A stretch of 64,000 bases of DNA from Rariglobus sp041662485. GTDB taxonomy: Bacteria; Verrucomicrobiota; Verrucomicrobiia; Opitutales; Opitutaceae. Positions 59,682 to 64,000 of the stretch are shown here, one piece after another (position 1 is the first letter of the stretch; each line of letters begins with the position of its first letter). The notes beneath the pieces are model-generated. The model made no database searches, was not told where the DNA came from, and was given only the letters and a program-made list of their open reading frames with translations. The stretch is taken from positions 110,695-174,694 of the forward strand of contig JBAZSJ010000003.1 of assembly GCA_041662485.1 (NCBI GenBank), read 5' to 3'. The translations under genes and the position numbers were made by a program.

Positions 59682-62600
59682 ATGAAACTTACCCCGTTCG
59701 CTCCCTCGCGTCTTCGCGCGGCCCTGTTGATCGCTTTTCTTGGAAGTCTCGGCCTCGCGTTCGCCGCCGAGACACAGATCCCCAAAGGCCTGCCCGCGGA
59801 AAGCCTGCCGGACGCCGCCGACTTGATCGCCTGGCCGTTAAAGCCCTACCCCGAAATGGCCGAGGGTTCCGTCGCCAACGCCTCCAGCTGGCTGCACGAC
59901 GCGCCCGCCGGCAAACACGGTTCCATCCGCGCGCTCCCGAACGGACAACTCGCCTTCCAAGACGGCACGCCCGCGCGTTTCTGGGGCACGAGCACCGTGT
60001 TCGGCCTCATCTTTCCCGACAAAAAAGAGGAGATCCCCCAACTCGCCGCCGCCATCGCCGCCGCCGGTTACAACCTGGTCCGCTTTCACCACAACGACAT
60101 CCCGCGCGCCGGGCTGGGATTCTTGCGCGCCGATCCGGCCAGCAACCACGCGCTCAACCCCGAGGCGATGGACACACTCGACCGCTTCGCGGCCGAACTC
60201 TACAAGCGCGGCGTTTACGTTTACCTCGATTTCGCGGACTTCCGTTCCTTCCTGCCCGAAGACGGTTTTGAAGATTGGCAGGAGCTCGAAAAACTCGGCA
60301 ACAAGGGCTGGAAAGGCGTCTTCCCCCACCCCGCCATCGTCACCGCCTGGAAACGCTCGGTCACCGAGTTCCTCAACCACGTCAACCCCCACACCGGCCG
60401 CAAATGGGGCCGCGAACCCGGCGTCGTCACCGTCGAGATCATCAACGAAAACGGACAGTTCTGGGATTGGAATTTCAAGATCACCGACCGCATCCGCGCG
60501 TGGCATGGAGAACAGTGGAACCAATGGCTCCTCGCCAAATACGGCACCCGCGAAAAACTGGACCGCCAGTGGACCGACCTCTTGGGCAACAAGGGACTCT
60601 TCCCCGATGAAGACCCCTCCAAGGGCAACGTCTTCGCCCCGCTCCTCGGCATCTTCCTCGAATGGGACCGCCCCTACCGCTCCAAGACCCGCGGCACTGC
60701 CCGCGTCAACGACTGGTATGCCTTCCTCTCCGACCAGGCAGCCGGCTTCTACCGCGAGGCCGCCGCGCACATTCGCCAGCAGGGCTTCCCCGGCATCATC
60801 GTCGGCTCCCACGAACTCCAGGGACCGGCCAACCAATACGCCGAAGTCCAGGGCACCGGTGCCATCGCGGCGCATCTCTACGCGAGCGGCGGCGCGACCG
60901 CCTGGAAGGCCCGCCCCGGCTCCAAGGGCATCACGTTGAACGGCGTGGACGTCAGCACCAACAACTGGTTCTCCAACGTCCCCCGCATCAAGGTGCGCGG
61001 AACCCCCGGCATCAACGGCGAGTGGACCGGCGGCAGCCTAACCCGCCGCGCCGATGCCAACGTCGCCGTGGCCGCGATGACCGCTTTTCAAAACGTCACG
61101 CAAAGCCTGCACTTCAGCTACGGGCACCGCTGGGTCGGCGAAACCCAGCGCGACCACGACATTTCCTACCTGTGGCAGGAATATCGGAAGGAAATCGCCT
61201 TCACCTACTCCTCCATGCACGACGTGCCGTGGGTCGCCGTCAACCGCATCTGCGCCGCGCTGTTCGACCGCTCCGATTTCAAAAAATCAAAAGCCCGCGT
61301 CGATATCGCGTTCTCCACCGCCGACCGGCTCGAGCAAAACCTGCACGCCCTCGGCCTCAGCGGCGGCAGCGGCACCATCGGCGGCGGCGCGCTCTTCCTG
61401 CCTCTTCTCCACGAGGTCGAATGCGTCTTCTTCGACCAGACCTACCAAGGCGACGCGGATGTCGTGTTCATGACCGGACGCAGCGCCAGCGGCGACTACA
61501 CCAAAGCCCGGCACGCCGTCCTCATCGGCGACAATCCCTTCACCGATCCCTATCACAAAAACCGCGACCTCGGCCTGCCCGCCCGCCACGTCCACCCCGC
61601 GGTGAAAGTCGTCAACCTCACCACGCCCGTCACCTTCACCGTTTCCCGCCCCTGGGACGCGGAGAAAAAACTCACCCTCCCCTCGCTTGAAGGCGCCGTC
61701 GAACTCGCCTCGATCCCGCCCGGCGCGCAACCCATCGGCGTGAGCGAAGACGGCAAATACACCTTCGGCTGGCTCGACGACCGCTTCCTCGTGCTCCCCA
61801 ACGGACGCGTCTTCGAGAGCGCCATCGGCGACATCCAATGGCTGTATCGCCTCTACCTTGCCGCCTGCAAACGCTGGGACATCGACACCGCCGGAAACAC
61901 CCCCGGCGGCACGTTTTACCAATCCGACACCGGCGAACTCACGGTGGACTGGGCCCACGGCACCACCGTCATCGACACCACCCGCACACAGGGCTTTTCG
62001 GGCTTCATGGGCTGGCGTCCCGAGAACCGCACCCAGGATCTCCAGGCCTCCATCGACGTCCCCTACGGCAACGTGCTCGCCACCGCCACCGACGGCAAAG
62101 ATCTCCGCGACTCCCGCCGCATCCTGCTCGTCGCCACCGGCCGCATGCAAAACACCGGCCAACAGCTCGGCCTCGATCCCAAGGGCTTCCTCAACTACAC
62201 CAACACCGGCCGCGCCCCCGCGCTCGTGGAAGGCCTGCGCGGTGAAGTGAGCCTGCGCTCTTCCCTCGCCTCAGGCTTGAAAGTCCACGCCCTCGACTCC
62301 CAAGGCCGGCGCCTCGGCATCGTGCCCGCGACCGTGCAAGACGGCCGGCTCACCTTCACGCTCAGCCCGCGGTGGGCGACCATCTGGTTTGAAATCAGCA
62401 CCAGTGAGATTCCTGGACCTTCAGCAACCGTCACGTCCGGCTGGCCGCTGATCGAAAAGCCCCGCGTCCAACCCGTGCCCGTGCCGGACCTGCTTCCCGT
62501 CACCACCTTCTTCGAGTTGGCCAACCGCTCCCAAACCAAGGAAGCCCCGGCCGCCTCCGCCGCCGCAACTCGCTCCGTCCGACACACGCTCCGCAGCTTC

Positions 62601-63758
62601 GCCGCCGACAAAACCTTCCAGACCTACGGCAACATCCTCGCGGAGATCGCGCCCGATTCCGACCACGGCTCCATCCTGAAAGCCCGCTTCGGCAAAGTGA
62701 ACCAAGAGTGGGCCGGCGGTTTCTGGTTCATGACCGCGCCCACCGTGATCGCCCCGAAAACCTGCACCGGCTTCGGGTTTACCTTCAAGGGCGACGGCAC
62801 CCAACCGCGCGAAGCCTATCTCACGCTCCGCGACGATCAGGGCGCGAGCTATCGCAGTAAAAACCTCAACAGCCTCTTCGAAAACGACGGCTGGCAGGAC
62901 ATCGAACTGACCGCCGCCGACTTCAGCATCTCGCCGGAGATCGCCAAAAAGAATCCCGAACTCGCCAAGACCCTCGCGTCCACACCCGACCTGACGCGCA
63001 TCAAGCGCATCGACTTTGTCTGCATCGGGCCGCTCATGGACCGCGCCTCCACCGGACTGTTCGCCGCGTTCCACCTCCTCTCGCCGCCCGTCGTCGCGGC
63101 CGAATTCGCTTTGGCCGCTCCCGCCCTCGCTCCGTCGGCCTCACTGACGATTCCCTTCGTCGCAGACGCCGTCATCACCGCCGACGGTGTCGCGGATGAA
63201 GCCGTCTGGGCAAAAGCCCTGTCCTTCGCGATGGATGAAAACGCCGTTCCCGCCTGGCACTCCTTCGGCTCGCACGTCGTGAGTGGCAAGCACCTGCAAG
63301 GCGAAGGCGCCGGCTTCTGGCTGCTGGCCACGGACAAGGGACTCGCCCTCATCGGCAACATCCGCACCGGCCGCCCGACCGTCGTCACGGAACGCCCCGA
63401 TTGGTATCACAACGACTGTCTCGAACTCTTCGTTGACGCGACCAACGCCGGCGGCAGGCCCGACAAACAAATTTTCCTCGCCTACCGGCAGGCCAACCGC
63501 GACGTCGCTTCGAGCAACGATCCCTCCATTCAGATCGGTCGCGCCAACACGCCCGACGGCTACGTGATTGAGGCGTTTCTTCCCTGGAGCGCGCTCGGAT
63601 TTCCCTCCCGCCCCGCCGGCACCTTCGGCATGGAGCTGCAGATCGACTTCGCCGAACCCGGCCGAGGCCGGACGCTGCAAATGGTCTATGGCACCGGCAC
63701 CAACGAAGCCTGGATCAAGTCCGACCGCTTCCTGAAATTCACCATCCAACAACCGTGA
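59682..63758 (+). CDS. Secreted clan-A-like glycoside hydrolase with free-standing binding-like module and CBM9-like domain
   Basis: 1358 residues with a signal peptide (LRAALLIAFLGSLGLAFA). A TIM barrel starts near residue 90 (PARFWGTSTVFG, AAAGYNLVRFHHNDIPRAGL). VVTVEIINENGQFWDW holds the N-E pair of clan A enzymes with E256 as likely acid/base. Nucleophile candidates lie around NGEWTGGS. About residues 969-1133 form a CBM11/CIA30-like beta-sandwich: HTLRSFAADKTFQTYGNI first, then ARFGKVNQE, GFGFTFKGDG, YRSKNLNSLF. Homologous modules are inserted, in permuted order, in the propellers at 37117 and 45681. The C-terminus (about 1160-1358) looks like CBM9 (ITADGVADEAVW, NDCLELFVDATNAGGRPD). Substrate unknown. 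Confidence 0.8.
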   Translation: MKLTPFAPSRLRAALLIAFLGSLGLAFAAETQIPKGLPAESLPDAADLIAWPLKPYPEMAEGSVANASSWLHDAPAGKHGSIRALPNGQLAFQDGTPARFWGTSTVFGLIFPDKKEEIPQLAAAIAAAGYNLVRFHHNDIPRAGLGFLRADPASNHALNPEAMDTLDRFAAELYKRGVYVYLDFADFRSFLPEDGFEDWQELEKLGNKGWKGVFPHPAIVTAWKRSVTEFLNHVNPHTGRKWGREPGVVTVEIINENGQFWDWNFKITDRIRAWHGEQWNQWLLAKYGTREKLDRQWTDLLGNKGLFPDEDPSKGNVFAPLLGIFLEWDRPYRSKTRGTARVNDWYAFLSDQAAGFYREAAAHIRQQGFPGIIVGSHELQGPANQYAEVQGTGAIAAHLYASGGATAWKARPGSKGITLNGVDVSTNNWFSNVPRIKVRGTPGINGEWTGGSLTRRADANVAVAAMTAFQNVTQSLHFSYGHRWVGETQRDHDISYLWQEYRKEIAFTYSSMHDVPWVAVNRICAALFDRSDFKKSKARVDIAFSTADRLEQNLHALGLSGGSGTIGGGALFLPLLHEVECVFFDQTYQGDADVVFMTGRSASGDYTKARHAVLIGDNPFTDPYHKNRDLGLPARHVHPAVKVVNLTTPVTFTVSRPWDAEKKLTLPSLEGAVELASIPPGAQPIGVSEDGKYTFGWLDDRFLVLPNGRVFESAIGDIQWLYRLYLAACKRWDIDTAGNTPGGTFYQSDTGELTVDWAHGTTVIDTTRTQGFSGFMGWRPENRTQDLQASIDVPYGNVLATATDGKDLRDSRRILLVATGRMQNTGQQLGLDPKGFLNYTNTGRAPALVEGLRGEVSLRSSLASGLKVHALDSQGRRLGIVPATVQDGRLTFTLSPRWATIWFEISTSEIPGPSATVTSGWPLIEKPRVQPVPVPDLLPVTTFFELANRSQTKEAPAASAAATRSVRHTLRSFAADKTFQTYGNILAEIAPDSDHGSILKARFGKVNQEWAGGFWFMTAPTVIAPKTCTGFGFTFKGDGTQPREAYLTLRDDQGASYRSKNLNSLFENDGWQDIELTAADFSISPEIAKKNPELAKTLASTPDLTRIKRIDFVCIGPLMDRASTGLFAAFHLLSPPVVAAEFALAAPALAPSASLTIPFVADAVITADGVADEAVWAKALSFAMDENAVPAWHSFGSHVVSGKHLQGEGAGFWLLATDKGLALIGNIRTGRPTVVTERPDWYHNDCLELFVDATNAGGRPDKQIFLAYRQANRDVASSNDPSIQIGRANTPDGYVIEAFLPWSALGFPSRPAGTFGMELQIDFAEPGRGRTLQMVYGTGTNEAWIKSDRFLKFTIQQP

Positions 63759-63761
63759 CCG

Positions 63762-63835
63762 CATTCGCGACAGGCGCTCACGCTTGCGGCCGCACGCCAA
63801 CCAAGTCGAAGCACCCTTCGGGGTATTGGCCCCAT
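63762..63835. repeat. Palindromic intergenic repeat, partial copy 4
   Basis: Only the right arm remains (GGCGCTCACGCTTGCGGCCG near 63774-63793). It is followed by the second conserved block AAGTCGAAGCACCCTTCGGG and GTATTGGCCCC. It lies directly after the 59682 gene. Confidence 0.7.
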
Positions 63836-63896
63836 GGAGCATCTTAGGGCGGTTCAACTAAAACTGTAGCTTGAAAGGAGGACGGACCTTGTAGGA

Positions 63897-63980
63897 CCGC
63901 TGGCCAAGGGCAGAGGCGTAAAGCAAGCTGCCCTTGGCCAGCGGTGTTGGGGAGGGTCGGCCGGCCGGCCGGCCCTCCCC
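63897..63980. repeat. Two strong adjacent inverted repeats at the window end
   Basis: Arms of 17 bases at 63897-63913 and 63928-63944 pair perfectly (CCGCTGGCCAAGGGCAG). Then GGGGAGGG (63949-63956) and CCCTCCCC (63973-63980) enclose a GGCC-GGCC-GGCC run. No coding frame is visible in the last 240 bases. Could be a double terminator or the edge of a small mobile or REP-like element. Confidence 0.7.
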
Positions 63981-64000
63981 GCCTGCGGTGAGTTCGTGAA

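Overview
The window (about 65% GC, densely packed) reads as a carbohydrate-utilisation region of a Verrucomicrobiota bacterium, most likely Opitutaceae. The reasons are the mix of GH74-type and BNR beta-propeller proteins, GH20, GH78, GH28-like and GH116-like glycosidases, sialate-O-acetylesterase-like SGNH enzymes, a DUF1593 protein, H-X9-DG type pseudopilins, a PEP-CTERM autotransporter-repeat protein, and a GntR/LacI hybrid regulator. The taxonomic call is an inference from gene content. I see no rRNA, tRNA, CRISPR array or complete insertion sequence.

Layout. 1-1463 is the 3' part of a GH116-like enzyme. 1464-3111 is a lower-GC accessory islet with a two-gene nucleotidyltransferase module and an N-terminal fragment resembling a TIGR02677 (Wadjet-type) gene. 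3112-10731 holds an AraC regulator divergent from a Gfo/Idh dehydrogenase (frameshifted), a TIM-barrel isomerase, a GH20, a second Gfo/Idh and a GntR-LacI regulator with an extra C-terminal domain. 10967-21139 is a run of secreted-enzyme genes (two polysaccharide deacetylases, GH74, an unknown family, a BNR propeller, a DUF5696-like protein). 21267-30262 carries a large multidomain C25-like protein, a deacetylase pseudogene, DUF1593, SGNH and a GH74-like protein without its second catalytic Asp. 30410-40810 has an AraC/FAD-oxidoreductase divergent pair, a pseudopilin, and a minus-strand operon of deacetylase, propeller, GH78 and cellulase-like genes. 41215-45455 has a GH28-like enzyme, a sialate esterase and a formylglycine-generating-enzyme-like protein. 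45681-55059 (minus) has a propeller, a 1135-residue GH74, the PEP-CTERM protein and an FAD oxidoreductase. 55176-63758 has a LacI regulator, a sialidase-like protein, a second sialate esterase and a 1358-residue clan-A-type glycosidase.

How it fits together. Exported enzymes (GH74, deacetylases, GH28-like, esterases) would trim and deacetylate a decorated plant-type glycan. Proteins without signal peptides (GH20, GH78, sialidase-like, FAD and Gfo/Idh oxidoreductases, isomerase) would finish oligosaccharides inside the cell. Two candidate regulatory motifs stand out. One is TGTTNNAACA, found upstream of most transcription units led by a secreted enzyme. The other is CTTTANNNNTAAAR, found twice beside the LacI regulator.

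The most unusual signal is architectural. Carbohydrate-binding-like beta-sandwich modules sit inside catalytic domains (two BNR propellers, one GH74, one GH78). In the three propellers the inserted module appears circularly permuted relative to its free-standing order. A second signal is a family of long palindromic intergenic repeats with compensatory base changes.
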